The notes beneath the pieces were generated by a model. That model was not told the origin of the DNA and searched no databases. It worked only from the letters and a program-made list of their open reading frames with translations. 64,000 nt of DNA. It comes from SZUA-36 sp963774415. GTDB lineage: Bacteria; Pseudomonadota; Gammaproteobacteria; Xanthomonadales; SZUA-36. How positions within the stretch are numbered: the stretch's first letter is position 1; every line of letters starts with the position of its first letter. The stretch covers positions 744,001 to 808,000 of the forward strand of contig CAVZEU010000001.1 of assembly GCA_963774415.1 (NCBI GenBank), in the 5' to 3' direction. Below, piece after piece: positions 30,513 to 40,269 of this stretch. Both the position numbers and the translations under genes were made by a program.

Positions 30513-31955
30513 ATGGTCGAGCCCGGAAGCGAGGACCGGGAAAAGGCGAGCGGCGTGTTGCGCGCCTGCCTCGAACGGCAGCGGCGCGCCTATCTCGCGG
30601 CCCCCAACCCGGGCCTGGCGCAGCGCAGGCGTGACCTGCTGGCGCTGCAAAGGCTGCTCAGCGACAATCGCGAGGCCATCGCCGCGGCCATCTCGCTGGA
30701 TTATGGCAACCGCTCCCGCCACGAAACCCTGCTGGCGGAAGTTATCGTCGTTTTGGACGGCATCAAGTTCACGCTCAAGCACCTGAAACGGTGGATGCGG
30801 ACGCAAAAGCGGGAAATAGATTTCAGCCTTTACCCCGGCGCCCGCAACCGGGTGATACCGCAGCCGCTCGGCGTGGTCGGCGTTATCGTACCGTGGAATT
30901 TCCCGGTGCAGCTCGCATTCACGCCGCTGACCTCCATTTTTGCCGCCGGTAACCGTGCGATGGTGAAGATGTCGGAAAACTCGATTCACCTGTCGCGCCT
31001 GCTGCGCCGGCTGGCGGGTGAGTACCTGCCGCCGGAGAAACTATACTTTTTTGAAGAAACCGGTGACATCGGCAGGCAGTTTTCGCAGCTGCCTTTCGAC
31101 CACCTGCTTTTCACCGGCTCCAGCGCGACCGGCAAGGCGGTCATGGCGTCCGCAGCCGCCAACCTGACGCCGGTGACACTCGAACTGGGCGGCAAGTCGC
31201 CAGCCGTGATCGCCGCCGATTACCCGCTGGAAAAAGCCGTCGAACGCATCATGTTCGCCAAGCTGTTCAATGCCGGTCAGGTCTGCGTCGATGTCGATTA
31301 CCTGTTCGTAGCCGAGGACCGTCTCGACGAATTCGTCCGGGCTGCCCGACAATGGGTCGCCAGGCACTGCCCCGACATCGAGAGCCCGGACTACACGTCC
31401 ATCATCGACGACAAGTCCTGGAAGCGGATCATGCACAGCCTCGACGATGCCGAGCGGGGCGGTGCCACGCTGGTCAACCTGGCAGCCGGGCAGAAAGCGT
31501 CCGCGAAGCTGCGCAAGATTCCCCCCTGCCTCGTGCTGAATGTCACGCAGGACATGGCGTTGATGCAACGCGAGATCTTCGGCCCGGTGATGCCGGTGAT
31601 GCCGTACCGGGACAAGGGCGAGGTGATCGCACATATCAACCGGCACCCGCGGCCGCTGGCATTTTACGCCTTCACCCGGGATCGAAAACTGCAGGACTTT
31701 TACCTCGACCACGTCATGTCCGGCGGCGTCTGCTTCAACGACGTGCTGCTGCACACTTCCCAGCACGACCTGCCCTTCGGCGGCGTCGGCGCCAGCGGCA
31801 TGGGCCAGTACCACGCCCAGGAGGGATTCCTGACGTTCTCGAAATTGCGGCCGGTGTTCTACCAGGCCTCTTTCAGCAGTTTGAAATACCTCGCGCCGCC
31901 CTACGGCAAGCTGGCTGACAGATTATTAACGTTAATTCTTAAATTAAAGTCTTAA
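30513..31955 (+). CDS. Coniferyl-aldehyde-type NAD(P) aldehyde dehydrogenase
   Basis: The 480-residue enzyme has the ALDH signature set: PLGVVGVIVPWNFPVQL, FTGSSATGKAVM, TLELGGKSP with Glu224 and the catalytic Cys258 in NAGQVCVDVDYLFV. The short length and the DYL string after the Cys resemble coniferyl aldehyde dehydrogenases, which lack the N-terminal arm of longer ALDHs. The C-terminus ends in a hydrophobic/basic helix (KLADRLLTLILKLKS) that could touch the membrane, as in fatty aldehyde dehydrogenases. The ATG at 30513 has GGGAGC upstream. It follows the class V PLP enzyme and probably shares its operon. Confidence 0.87.
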   Translation: MVEPGSEDREKASGVLRACLERQRRAYLAAPNPGLAQRRRDLLALQRLLSDNREAIAAAISLDYGNRSRHETLLAEVIVVLDGIKFTLKHLKRWMRTQKREIDFSLYPGARNRVIPQPLGVVGVIVPWNFPVQLAFTPLTSIFAAGNRAMVKMSENSIHLSRLLRRLAGEYLPPEKLYFFEETGDIGRQFSQLPFDHLLFTGSSATGKAVMASAAANLTPVTLELGGKSPAVIAADYPLEKAVERIMFAKLFNAGQVCVDVDYLFVAEDRLDEFVRAARQWVARHCPDIESPDYTSIIDDKSWKRIMHSLDDAERGGATLVNLAAGQKASAKLRKIPPCLVLNVTQDMALMQREIFGPVMPVMPYRDKGEVIAHINRHPRPLAFYAFTRDRKLQDFYLDHVMSGGVCFNDVLLHTSQHDLPFGGVGASGMGQYHAQEGFLTFSKLRPVFYQASFSSLKYLAPPYGKLADRLLTLILKLKS

Positions 31956-32227
31956 GCTACTATATTATATTAATTTATCAACCTATTAAATCAGACCAGC
32001 GGTCGGTTCCGGCACGCGTGTTCGCGCAGGCCGGGTTACCGGCCCGTTTACCCGCGAGGCGGCGCTCACGCCGGCCATGGCTATGGGTTTCGCCGCGTCA
32101 TCGCCAAGGGCGGCGAATACCCGTCTGCGGGACCGGGCTTCCGTCGGCAACGGATGCCGAGCGAGCAGGACGGCCCGGGCCTGTCCCATAGACGGGTAAC
32201 CGCCGTCCCGTGAAGCAGAACAGGCAT
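31956..32227 (+). other. AT-rich gap after the aldehyde dehydrogenase
   Basis: The first 40 bases (31956-31995) continue a strikingly AT-rich run that begins in the last codons of the aldehyde dehydrogenase (about 31920), in an otherwise GC-rich region. The rest is GC-rich with no convincing frame. The gene pair is convergent with ppc, so terminators would be expected, but no stem with a T-run was found. Confidence 0.35.
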
Positions 32228-35026
32228 TTATCCGGTATTCTGGATCGCCAGCGCGATGCCGTTGACGGTGGCCTTGAGCGTGTTCAGCATCGATTCGTCC
32301 TCGCGGCCGCCGGCCCGCCACCGCCGCAGCAGTTCGATCTGCAGGATATGCATCGGGTCGACATAGGGATTGCGCAGGCGGATATTGCGTTGCAACGCGC
32401 GCTGGCCGGCCAACAGTTCACCGCTCTGCTTGATCTCGAGGATATGGCGCCGGGCCAGGTCGAAGTCTTCCGTTATGCGTTCGAAGACAGCGGCCGCTGA
32501 CGCCGGCGCCAGCGCCGCGTAGCGGCGCCCGATCTCCAGGTCGGACTTGGCGAGTACCATTTCCACGTCGCTGATCAGGCCCTGGAAAAAGCTCCAGCCC
32601 GACTGCATGGCGCGCAGACGTTCGATACCATATTTCTCCACGGCCTGTGCCAGCGCGCCGCCGACGCCGTAGACGCCCGGAAAACCGACACGCATCTGCG
32701 CCCAGGCAAACACCCACGGGATGGCCCGCAGGTTCTCGATACCCTCGCCGCTGCGCCTGGAGGCGGGCCGCGAGCCGATACGCAGCCGCTCGATGACGTC
32801 GATGGGCGTCGCGCTGCGGTAGAACGGGATGAATTCCGGGGTCTCATAGACCATTTTCTGGTATGTCTGCCGCGCCCAAGACGCCATGTCCGCCATGACG
32901 GTCCGCGAGGCCTTGTCCGGATACTGGCCGGTGTCGATCAAACCGTGTCTGAGCACGGCGCCGGTCATCAATTCGAGGTTGCGCAGGGCCAGGGGCCGCA
33001 TGCCGTACTTCTGGTTGATCGCCTCGCCCTGCTCGGTCACGCGCAGTCGGCCCTGCAGGCTCCCGGCCGGCGCACCTTCCACGCCCTTGACCATGTTGCC
33101 GCCGCCGCGGCTGACCGTGCCCCCGCGGCCATGGAAAAACTCCACGTAGACGCCGTGGCGGTGTCCGCATTCGACCAATTTTGCCTGTGCCTCGTACAGG
33201 CTCCAGCGCGCGGCCGCGATACCGCTGTCCTTGTTGCTGTCGGAATAACCGATCATGATGACCTGCCGGCTACCGCGACTTTCGAGATGACGGCGATAAA
33301 CAGGGTTTTGCAGCAGGTCAGCGAATATATCCGGACCGGCCTCGAGGTCGTCCACCGTTTCCAGCAGCGGCGCCACGTCCAATGGAACGCCGTACTCGCC
33401 TCCGAGGCCGCCGATCCGCGCCAGCAATAACACGCTCAGCACGTCGTCGGGGCCCTTGGTCATACTGATGATGAACGGACCGGTGGCGTCCTCGCCGTAG
33501 CGCTTGCGCGCCTCGGCGATGGCGGCGAAAACGGCGACGGAGGAACGCGCCTGTGCCGACGCCTCCCCGTCCCGATCCATGCCGGGCGCGCTGCCGGGCG
33601 GGTCTCGATCGAGCCATTTGGTGAGCACCCGTTCGCGCTGGCCGGGGCTCGACTCAGCCCAATCCCTGCGCCCCAGCAGTTCACCGATGACCTCGCGGTG
33701 CACCAGCGCGTCCTGGCGTGTGTCGAGCGTGGCCAGGTGAAAGCCGAAGCACGTAATTCGTTGCTGCAGACGTCTTACCCCGAAAAGGCCGGCGTGGCGC
33801 CCCTTGTTCTGATCGAGGCTCTCGGCGATCACTTCAATATCAGCGGCGAAGGCGCCGGCATCGCGGTAGGCGTGGGCGGATTCCGTCTGCGTGGCTTCGA
33901 GCCGCGCCAGGATCAGCCTGAGCAGGCAGCGGTACGGCATTTCCCGGTGCCTGGCCGGGATTGCATCCGCGATGGCCGGCAGCCGCGCCTTGTAATCCGC
34001 CAGCCGTTGCAGGACCGCCGGGCTGAATTCGGCCTGTCCCCGGGTCTGGCTGAGGTAGCGGGCCAGCCGTTTCAACTCATGCCGGTAGCAACGGATAATC
34101 GCCTGCCGTTGGATCGCCAGGGTGGCCAATATCGTGTCGGCGCCGACATTCGGATTGCCGTCCATATCGCCGCCGACCCACGAGCCGAAGCGCAGCAGCC
34201 GGGCACAACCGGACAGCGGCGACTGCTCGCCGTACGCGCCGTGGAAAGCCTCTTCGAGGGCGGCGTAAAACGGCGGCACGACGCGGTACAGGATGCTCGT
34301 CAGGTAGAACATCACGTTATCCAGTTCGTCGCCCACGGTCGGTTTGACGCTCGGCACGGTGCTGGTCTGCCAGGCCGAGTTGATGGCATCGCGGATCCGG
34401 TCCAGAACCTGCCGTTCTTCCTGCGGTGTCAGGTCGGGATTGAGGCGCTCCACCAAGCGCTGCAGGATGGAGTACTCCTTTTCCAGGAAACTGCGCCGCG
34501 TGGCCTCGGTCGGATGGGCCGTGAAGACCGGTTGTATCCTCATCCGGTCCAGCGCGCCGCGCACGCTGCCGGCTTCGACGCCGGCCTCCGCCAGCGCCGC
34601 GATGACCTGGTCGAGGCTCCCCCGCTGTGAAGCCGTACCTGTTTTCTGGTACTCGCGGCGGCGGCGGATACGGTGGGTTTTCTCAGCCAGATTGACCAGT
34701 CTCAGGTAGCTGGAAAAGGCCTTGGTGATGCACCTGACGCTTTCAAGGTCGAGCGTGGCCAGCGTGCGCTCGAGCCGCTCAGCGCTGGCATGGTCGCCTT
34801 CCCTTCTGAGGATGGCCGCCCTGCGCACCGTTTCCACCTGCTGCAGGAATTCCTCGCCGTGCTGCTCCACCAGCGACTCGCCGAGGAGGCCGCCCAACAA
34901 GCTGACGTCATTGCGCAGCGGCAAGTCCTTTTCGGGAAACTCTATGTCGCGGAGTTCTTTCATAACCTCGACGATACCCTCTGCTGATCTAAATCCGGGC
35001 ACCGCGTCTCCGGCGCCCTGGTTCAT
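32228..35026 (-). CDS. ppc: Phosphoenolpyruvate carboxylase
   Basis: The 932-residue protein carries the whole PEPC signature. It has catalytic His171 in VFTAHPTEATRRS, the GSWVGGDMDGNPNV loop, the Lys-containing MIGYSDSNKDSGIAAARW, the Gly-rich FFHGRGGTVSRGGGN and the conserved C-terminal NTG. It carboxylates phosphoenolpyruvate to oxaloacetate, refilling the TCA cycle, which a bacterium living on acids and amines would need. The ATG at 35026 is used; a downstream Met at codon 22 is also possible. It is divergent from cpdB with 64 bases between the starts. Confidence 0.96.
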   Translation of the reverse strand: MNQGAGDAVPGFRSAEGIVEVMKELRDIEFPEKDLPLRNDVSLLGGLLGESLVEQHGEEFLQQVETVRRAAILRREGDHASAERLERTLATLDLESVRCITKAFSSYLRLVNLAEKTHRIRRRREYQKTGTASQRGSLDQVIAALAEAGVEAGSVRGALDRMRIQPVFTAHPTEATRRSFLEKEYSILQRLVERLNPDLTPQEERQVLDRIRDAINSAWQTSTVPSVKPTVGDELDNVMFYLTSILYRVVPPFYAALEEAFHGAYGEQSPLSGCARLLRFGSWVGGDMDGNPNVGADTILATLAIQRQAIIRCYRHELKRLARYLSQTRGQAEFSPAVLQRLADYKARLPAIADAIPARHREMPYRCLLRLILARLEATQTESAHAYRDAGAFAADIEVIAESLDQNKGRHAGLFGVRRLQQRITCFGFHLATLDTRQDALVHREVIGELLGRRDWAESSPGQRERVLTKWLDRDPPGSAPGMDRDGEASAQARSSVAVFAAIAEARKRYGEDATGPFIISMTKGPDDVLSVLLLARIGGLGGEYGVPLDVAPLLETVDDLEAGPDIFADLLQNPVYRRHLESRGSRQVIMIGYSDSNKDSGIAAARWSLYEAQAKLVECGHRHGVYVEFFHGRGGTVSRGGGNMVKGVEGAPAGSLQGRLRVTEQGEAINQKYGMRPLALRNLELMTGAVLRHGLIDTGQYPDKASRTVMADMASWARQTYQKMVYETPEFIPFYRSATPIDVIERLRIGSRPASRRSGEGIENLRAIPWVFAWAQMRVGFPGVYGVGGALAQAVEKYGIERLRAMQSGWSFFQGLISDVEMVLAKSDLEIGRRYAALAPASAAAVFERITEDFDLARRHILEIKQSGELLAGQRALQRNIRLRNPYVDPMHILQIELLRRWRAGGREDESMLNTLKATVNGIALAIQNTG

Positions 35027-35090
35027 TAGGTGCTTCCAGCGGCGCTTAGTTTAACCTTTCCGGCGTCATTTCTGGTTTAATTGGCCCGCC

Positions 35091-37088
35091 ATGACCGAAT
35101 CGACGGACAGTACAATCTGGCGCGGCAATAACCTGCCCGCCTCGCCCCCCGCGGCATGGCCGCGAGCGCTTCGCTGCCTGTTGGGCGCCGTCCTGCTGTT
35201 CACCTGCAGCCGGGCGCTGCCGGCGGAGGTGCGGCTGCGGGTGCTGGAAACCACCGACCTGCACATGCACCTCGTGGGCTACGACTATTACCGGGACCGA
35301 GTGAGCGCCACGGCCGGGCTCGACCGAACCGCCGCCCTGATCGCGGCCGCGCGCAGGGAAGTGGCCAACAGCGTGCTGGTCGACAACGGCGACCTGCTGC
35401 AGGGCAACCCGATGGGCGATTATGCCGCCCGCGGCCGCGTACTGAGGTACGGGGAAGTCCACCCCGCGTTCAAGGCCATGAATTTGCTGGGTTATGACGT
35501 GGGCAACATCGGCAACCACGACCTCAATTACGGCCTGGACTTCCTGCTCAAGGCGCTGCGCGGCGCCGATTTTCCCTATATATCCGCCAATATCGTGGTC
35601 GCGGATGGTGATGCCGACGAGGGCGACGACCAACCGTATTTCCGCCCCTATGTGATTCTGCCGAAAACGGTCGTCGACGACGCAGGCAACCGACAGCGCC
35701 TGAATATCGGCTATATCGGCTTGGTGCCGCCGCAGATCATGGACTGGGACCGTGACAAGCTCTCGGGACTGGTGGAAGCGAGGGACATCGTCGACAGCGC
35801 ACGGCGCTACGTTCCGGAAATGCGCGCCCGCGGCGCCGATGTCGTCATCGCCGTTGCCCACAGCGGCATGTATGACGACAAGCGCCGCGGAATGGACGAA
35901 AACGCGGTCTATTACCTGGCGAAGGTCGGCGGCATCGACGCCATCCTTTTTGGCCACTCGCACCGCGTATTTCCCGGCGACGAGATATTCAACGCCTTTG
36001 CCGGCATCGACAACCGGCGGGGCACGGTCTTCGGCGTGCCGGCCGTCATGGCCGGCTTCTGGGGCAGCCACCTGGGTGTCGTCGACCTGCAACTGAAGAC
36101 GGAGCACGGCCGCTGGCGAGTCATCGGCGGGCACGCCGAGGCCAGGCCGATTTACCGCCGCGAGCATGGCGACATCGTCCCGCTGGTCGAGCCGGTGAAA
36201 GCGATCACGAACGCCGTTGCCGCCGACCACCGCGCGACCCGCAGGTACATGGCGAAAAAAGTCGGCGTCACGCCCATCGCCATCAACAGCTACTTCGCGA
36301 TGGTCGAGGACGACCCTTCCGTCCAACTCGTCAACAACGCGCAGCTGTGGTACGCGCACAAAATCATCCGCGGCACCGCATACGCGGACCTGCCCCTGCT
36401 CGCGGCAGCATCGCCGTTCAAGACGGGCGGTGGGGCCGGTCCGGACTACTACACACAGGTGCCGGCCGGCCCCATCGCGCTGCGCCATGTCGCCGATCTC
36501 TACATCTATCCGAACGACCTGAAAATCGTGCTGTTGACAGGCCGCCAGGTGCGGGCGTGGCTGGAAAAGTCGGCAGCGGTCTTCAACACGATCGACCCCC
36601 AATCCACGGATGGGCAATGGCTTGTCAATGAAAAGGTCCCCGGCTACAACTTCGACGTCATCGACGGCGTGACCTATGAGATCGATGTCACGCGGCCGGC
36701 CTGGAAGCCGGCGGCGGGGGGACCGAAACCGGGCGAGGGCCGCATACGCAACCTGCAATACGGGGACGAGCCGATCGATCCCGCGCAGAAATTTCTCGTC
36801 GTCACCAACAGCTATCGCGCCGGGGGCGGCGGTCATTTTCCCGCGCTCGACGGTTCGACCACCGTGATCGATGCGCCGGACAAGAACCGCGACGCCATCG
36901 CCGCCTATTTTCTGTCGCGACCGGCGCTCGACCCTTCGCCGGACGGCAACTGGAAGTTTGCGGCCACGACCGGCCGCGCGCTGATCTACTTCAGGAGCAC
37001 GCCCAAAGCACGCGCGCTCGCCAGCGGCAATATACGCTTCATAAAAATCATGGATGACGGTTTCGCCCAATTCAGCCTGCGGCCCTGA
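35091..37088 (+). CDS. cpdB: 2',3'-cyclic-nucleotide 2'-phosphodiesterase/3'-nucleotidase
   Basis: The 665-residue protein has a signal peptide with a long polar n-region (hydrophobic core about residues 28-40). It then has the two-metal 5'-nucleotidase family motifs: ETTDLHMHL, DNGDLLQGNP, GNIGNHDLNYG, VAHSG and FGHSHRVFPGD. The C-terminal nucleotide-binding domain includes NSYRAGGGGHFPAL. CpdB hydrolyses 2',3'-cyclic nucleotides and 3'-nucleotides in the periplasm to scavenge phosphate and nucleosides. It is convergent with the AhpD-like gene, leaving only nine bases between stops. Confidence 0.92.
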   Translation: MTESTDSTIWRGNNLPASPPAAWPRALRCLLGAVLLFTCSRALPAEVRLRVLETTDLHMHLVGYDYYRDRVSATAGLDRTAALIAAARREVANSVLVDNGDLLQGNPMGDYAARGRVLRYGEVHPAFKAMNLLGYDVGNIGNHDLNYGLDFLLKALRGADFPYISANIVVADGDADEGDDQPYFRPYVILPKTVVDDAGNRQRLNIGYIGLVPPQIMDWDRDKLSGLVEARDIVDSARRYVPEMRARGADVVIAVAHSGMYDDKRRGMDENAVYYLAKVGGIDAILFGHSHRVFPGDEIFNAFAGIDNRRGTVFGVPAVMAGFWGSHLGVVDLQLKTEHGRWRVIGGHAEARPIYRREHGDIVPLVEPVKAITNAVAADHRATRRYMAKKVGVTPIAINSYFAMVEDDPSVQLVNNAQLWYAHKIIRGTAYADLPLLAAASPFKTGGGAGPDYYTQVPAGPIALRHVADLYIYPNDLKIVLLTGRQVRAWLEKSAAVFNTIDPQSTDGQWLVNEKVPGYNFDVIDGVTYEIDVTRPAWKPAAGGPKPGEGRIRNLQYGDEPIDPAQKFLVVTNSYRAGGGGHFPALDGSTTVIDAPDKNRDAIAAYFLSRPALDPSPDGNWKFAATTGRALIYFRSTPKARALASGNIRFIKIMDDGFAQFSLRP

Positions 37089-37097
37089 GCGGCCCCT

Positions 37098-37685
37098 TCA
37101 GCCGTGCTTGCCGGGATCCCAGCCGGCGGGCCCGATGGCCCGGCGCGCCACGGCGGCCGGGTATTCTTCCAAGCGGGTCGCCATGGTGTCGTTCCACCGG
37201 TTGAGGTAACCGAAAAGCGCGATCGTCGCGACGATTTCTACGATCTGCCCTGCGTCGAAGTGGCGGGCGAGTTCGTCGAAATCCTGCTGGCTGGCCTGGT
37301 TCGGCACGATCGAGGCATTGACCGCCAGTTGCAGCGCTGCACGCTCGGCATCGGAAAAGAGCCCGCTCTCCTGAAATTCCCACACCGCCGCGATCTTTTC
37401 GTCCGCAGCCTGATAGATGGCGGAAAGATTGGCCATGTGTGCCTGGCAGTAACGGCAGCCCGCGGCCTGGCTGGCGACGAGGCTGACCAGCATTTTCAGT
37501 TCTTCCGGCACCGTTCCTTCATACAGCACCGCCTGGTTCAGCTGCATGAACGCCGCCGCGATCGCCGGCCGGCGCTGCATGGTCAGGATGCTGTTGGGGA
37601 CGAAGCCCCGGGTCTTCTCATAGTGCTCGAAACGCTCTTTGAATTCGGGGACCGCGTCACGCGGTAACGGTTCCAGATGCGGCAT
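37098..37685 (-). CDS. AhpD-like carboxymuconolactone decarboxylase-family peroxidase
   Basis: A 195-residue helical protein with the CMD/AhpD redox motif CRYC in SQAAGCRYCQAHMANLS and a downstream His in the same helix, typical of peroxidase-related AhpD-like proteins. FVPNSILTMQRRPAIAAAFMQ and ALFGYLNRWNDTMAT also match that group. It probably reduces peroxides using lipoyl or thiol donors. The ATG at 37685 follows an excellent GGAGGAA site; the frame extends further upstream but without such a signal. Confidence 0.87.
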   Translation of the reverse strand: MPHLEPLPRDAVPEFKERFEHYEKTRGFVPNSILTMQRRPAIAAAFMQLNQAVLYEGTVPEELKMLVSLVASQAAGCRYCQAHMANLSAIYQAADEKIAAVWEFQESGLFSDAERAALQLAVNASIVPNQASQQDFDELARHFDAGQIVEIVATIALFGYLNRWNDTMATRLEEYPAAVARRAIGPAGWDPGKHG

Positions 37686-37913
37686 GTCGTTCCTCCGGTT
37701 TTGGGCAACGCACGGGATCATCATGATAGTCCCTTTCGCGACCGGCATGAACCTCGGTCCAAAACCCCGCGACGGCGCATGCGGCGGCCAACCGGGGTCC
37801 CGTATTTGGCATAACAGGCACCGCTGATGTAACATTTTTTCAGACCGGCTCCGCCGGGCGCCGGGCACGATGAGGGGACATCGAGCATCGCTAGCTACTG
37901 CATCAACGACCCT

Positions 37914-39059
37914 GTGAAAGGGCTGATCGCGTACCGGGACCGCAAACGCTGGTTGTGGATCCTGTCGGTGCTATGGCCCCTGATGCCCTTGTCGGGTATA
38001 GGCATTTACATCCTGAGCGGATCGGAATGGGCGTTTGCCGCCCCGTTGCTGCTGGCCTACGTCGTCTCACCCGTGCTCGACTGGCTGATCGGCGCCGACC
38101 CCAACAACCCACCTGAGGAAATCGTTCCGCAACTCGAAGAAGACCGTTATTACCGTGTGCTGACATGGCTGACGGTACCGCTGCACTTCCTCGTGCTGGC
38201 GCTGGTGGTCTGGTTTATCGCCATTCACTCCCTGAGCCCGCTCGCGGTCATCGCGCTGGCCTTCACGGCGGGAATATACAGCGGGCTTTGCATCAATACG
38301 GCGCACGAACTGGGGCACAAGAAGTCCGCGTTCGAGCGATTGCTGGCGCGGCTCGCCCTGGCGGTGCCGGCATACGGCCATTTTGGCGTCGAGCACAACC
38401 GCGGCCACCATCGCCTGGTCGCTACGCCGGAGGATCCGGCCAGCGCGCGCATGGGAGAATCGGTGTACCGTTTCATGCTCCGCGAAATACCGGGCGCAGC
38501 GCGGCGCGCCTGGCGCCTCGAAGCGGCCCGTTTGCACGCATCCGGCCACGGCTTTTTCAACCATCGCAATGAAATCCTGCAATCCTATGCCGTCAGCCTG
38601 GTTTTCCAGGGCGGGCTGGTCTTCTTCGGCGGCTGGACGGTGTTGCCCTTCCTTGCGCTGCACAATTTCTGGGCCTGGTTCCAGCTGACCTGCGCCAATT
38701 ATGTCGAACACTACGGCTTGCTGCGCGAAAAAGGCGCCGACGGGAACTACCTGCCCTGCCGGCCCCGGCATTCCTGGAATTGCAACTACATTTTCAGCAA
38801 CCTCGTCATGTTCCATCTCGAACGCCACTCCGACCACCACGCCTGCCCCGCACGCCGTTACCAGGCCCTGCGTAACCACGACGGTATCCCGCAGTTGCCG
38901 ACAGGCTATTTCGGCATGTACCTGGCGGCCTACGTGCCGTGGCTATGGTACCGGGTCATGGACGAGCGCCTGCTGCGGCTGCCGCATATCCGGGGTGACT
39001 TCGGCAAGATCAATATCGACCCGCGACGGAGCGGAAATAGCCATCGACAAGCCACATGA
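37914..39059 (+). CDS. alkB: AlkB-type alkane 1-monooxygenase
   Basis: The 381-residue integral membrane diiron hydroxylase has about six helices and all the histidine boxes: HELGH (131-135), EHNRGHH (160-166) within EHNRGHHRLVATPEDPASAR, NYVEHYG (262-268) and LERHSDHHA (302-310). It oxidises the terminal carbon of alkanes or similar chains using rubredoxin electrons. No rubredoxin or rubredoxin reductase is in the window. The start is GTG at 37914: the frame is open to 37833 but contains no other standard start. The acyl-CoA ligase at 40.8 kb could activate the resulting fatty acid. Confidence 0.93.
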   Translation: MKGLIAYRDRKRWLWILSVLWPLMPLSGIGIYILSGSEWAFAAPLLLAYVVSPVLDWLIGADPNNPPEEIVPQLEEDRYYRVLTWLTVPLHFLVLALVVWFIAIHSLSPLAVIALAFTAGIYSGLCINTAHELGHKKSAFERLLARLALAVPAYGHFGVEHNRGHHRLVATPEDPASARMGESVYRFMLREIPGAARRAWRLEAARLHASGHGFFNHRNEILQSYAVSLVFQGGLVFFGGWTVLPFLALHNFWAWFQLTCANYVEHYGLLREKGADGNYLPCRPRHSWNCNYIFSNLVMFHLERHSDHHACPARRYQALRNHDGIPQLPTGYFGMYLAAYVPWLWYRVMDERLLRLPHIRGDFGKINIDPRRSGNSHRQAT

Positions 39060-39112
39060 AAAACAGCGGCGCCGCGTTCACAGGGTGTTTTTCCCGATAA
39101 GCTGCGATTGAC

Positions 39113-40183
39113 GTGTTTGAACTGGTTTACAACGGTTTGCGAGCTTTCAATACGCTGGGTCTGACCTTCGGCGGTGTATTGCTGCTCGCCATTGCGCTCG
39201 CCATCGTCGCTGATTTCGCCTGGTGGAGGCTACGGGCAATGCGCTTTAACGGCACCATCGTCGCCGTCAGGGTCAAGGCCCGCGGCGGCAGGAATCGAAG
39301 CGAACAGTACGCGCCGGTGATCGAGTATGTAAACGCGGAAGGCCAACGCATCACGGCCGACAGCGACAGCAGTTCGAGTTACCTCGCCAACAAGGTTCCG
39401 GGTCGCGAGGTAACGATCCTGGTGCTGCCGCGCGACCCCCGAACGGCCCGCATCACCGGTTATGCGTGGCCGCTGATCGCGCTGTTGCTTGGCCTGCCCG
39501 GCATCATCCTGCTGGGCGTCGGCATCAAAGGCCTCGAACTGAATCCGTACACGTTCCTGATCGCGCTGCTGCTGGCGGCCTATGCCGCTGTAAAGCTGAA
39601 GAAAATCGTCAAGCCGCGCAGCGAATGGGAAGCGACAGACCAATTCCGGGCGCGTATAAAGACGCGCCGCGAGGAAAGACTTGCCACGATGCCGCTCATG
39701 GGCAGAGAGCAGGTGCTGGAACGCCTCGCGGAAAGCGACCGGAAAAACCGCAAATGGCTGCCCGGGATGATCGCGGCAGGTCTTCTTCTGATCGGCCTCG
39801 GCCTCTACCTGGGCCACGCCATGCAGCAGCGGCTGGCGGGCTCGGCGGCCGCCGCAGGCCGGGTCGTCGCGCTCCACCGCGAATACAACGCCGGCGGCGA
39901 CGGCTCTTCCTACACGTACTACCCGGACGTGGTCTTTTCACTGCCGGATGGCTCCAAAGCCCGCTTCCGCGGTAACATCGGCTCCAACCCCCCGGCCTAC
40001 GAGGAGGGCGAGCGGGTGCGGGTCCTCTACCCGCCGCTATTGCCGCAAGAGGCCATGATCGATCAAGGGTTCTTCAATTGGCTGCCGGCCGCGGCCTGCC
40101 TGGCGCTGGGTGCTTTGCTCACTTGGCTGGGCCTTGCGGGCTGGCTGGGTGCCCAGCGGCGAATCAGCGAGCGAGCGCCCTGA
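39113..40183 (+). CDS. DUF3592-type membrane protein with two repeats
   Basis: A 356-residue protein with about five membrane helices and two copies of a DUF3592-like extracytoplasmic beta domain. One lies at residues 45-115 (FNGTIVAVRVKARGG to GREVTILVLPRDP), the other at 245-310 (AGRVVALHREYNAGG to GERVRVLYPP). Between them is a helical, charged segment. The function of the family is unknown. The GTG start at 39113 lies 53 bases after alkB, so it may be cotranscribed, but nothing ties it to alkane use. Confidence 0.72.
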   Translation: MFELVYNGLRAFNTLGLTFGGVLLLAIALAIVADFAWWRLRAMRFNGTIVAVRVKARGGRNRSEQYAPVIEYVNAEGQRITADSDSSSSYLANKVPGREVTILVLPRDPRTARITGYAWPLIALLLGLPGIILLGVGIKGLELNPYTFLIALLLAAYAAVKLKKIVKPRSEWEATDQFRARIKTRREERLATMPLMGREQVLERLAESDRKNRKWLPGMIAAGLLLIGLGLYLGHAMQQRLAGSAAAAGRVVALHREYNAGGDGSSYTYYPDVVFSLPDGSKARFRGNIGSNPPAYEEGERVRVLYPPLLPQEAMIDQGFFNWLPAAACLALGALLTWLGLAGWLGAQRRISERAP

Positions 40184-40269
40184 GGCTGCGGGTTTGCATT
40201 GCGCCCCGGGATGGCCGTACGCTTGCGCTGCGCTCGTTATCAATGGCTACCGGAACAAGAGGAAAGTCC

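Noticed and set aside
31986..32321. A 111-codon minus-strand frame after ppc
   Set aside because: Arg/Ala-rich with no domain, overlapping the end of ppc; it looks like noncoding GC-rich DNA.
35046..37070. A 674-codon minus-strand frame opposite cpdB
   Set aside because: The plus-strand CpdB protein has all catalytic motifs; the antisense text is Val/Asp/Arg-rich without motifs.
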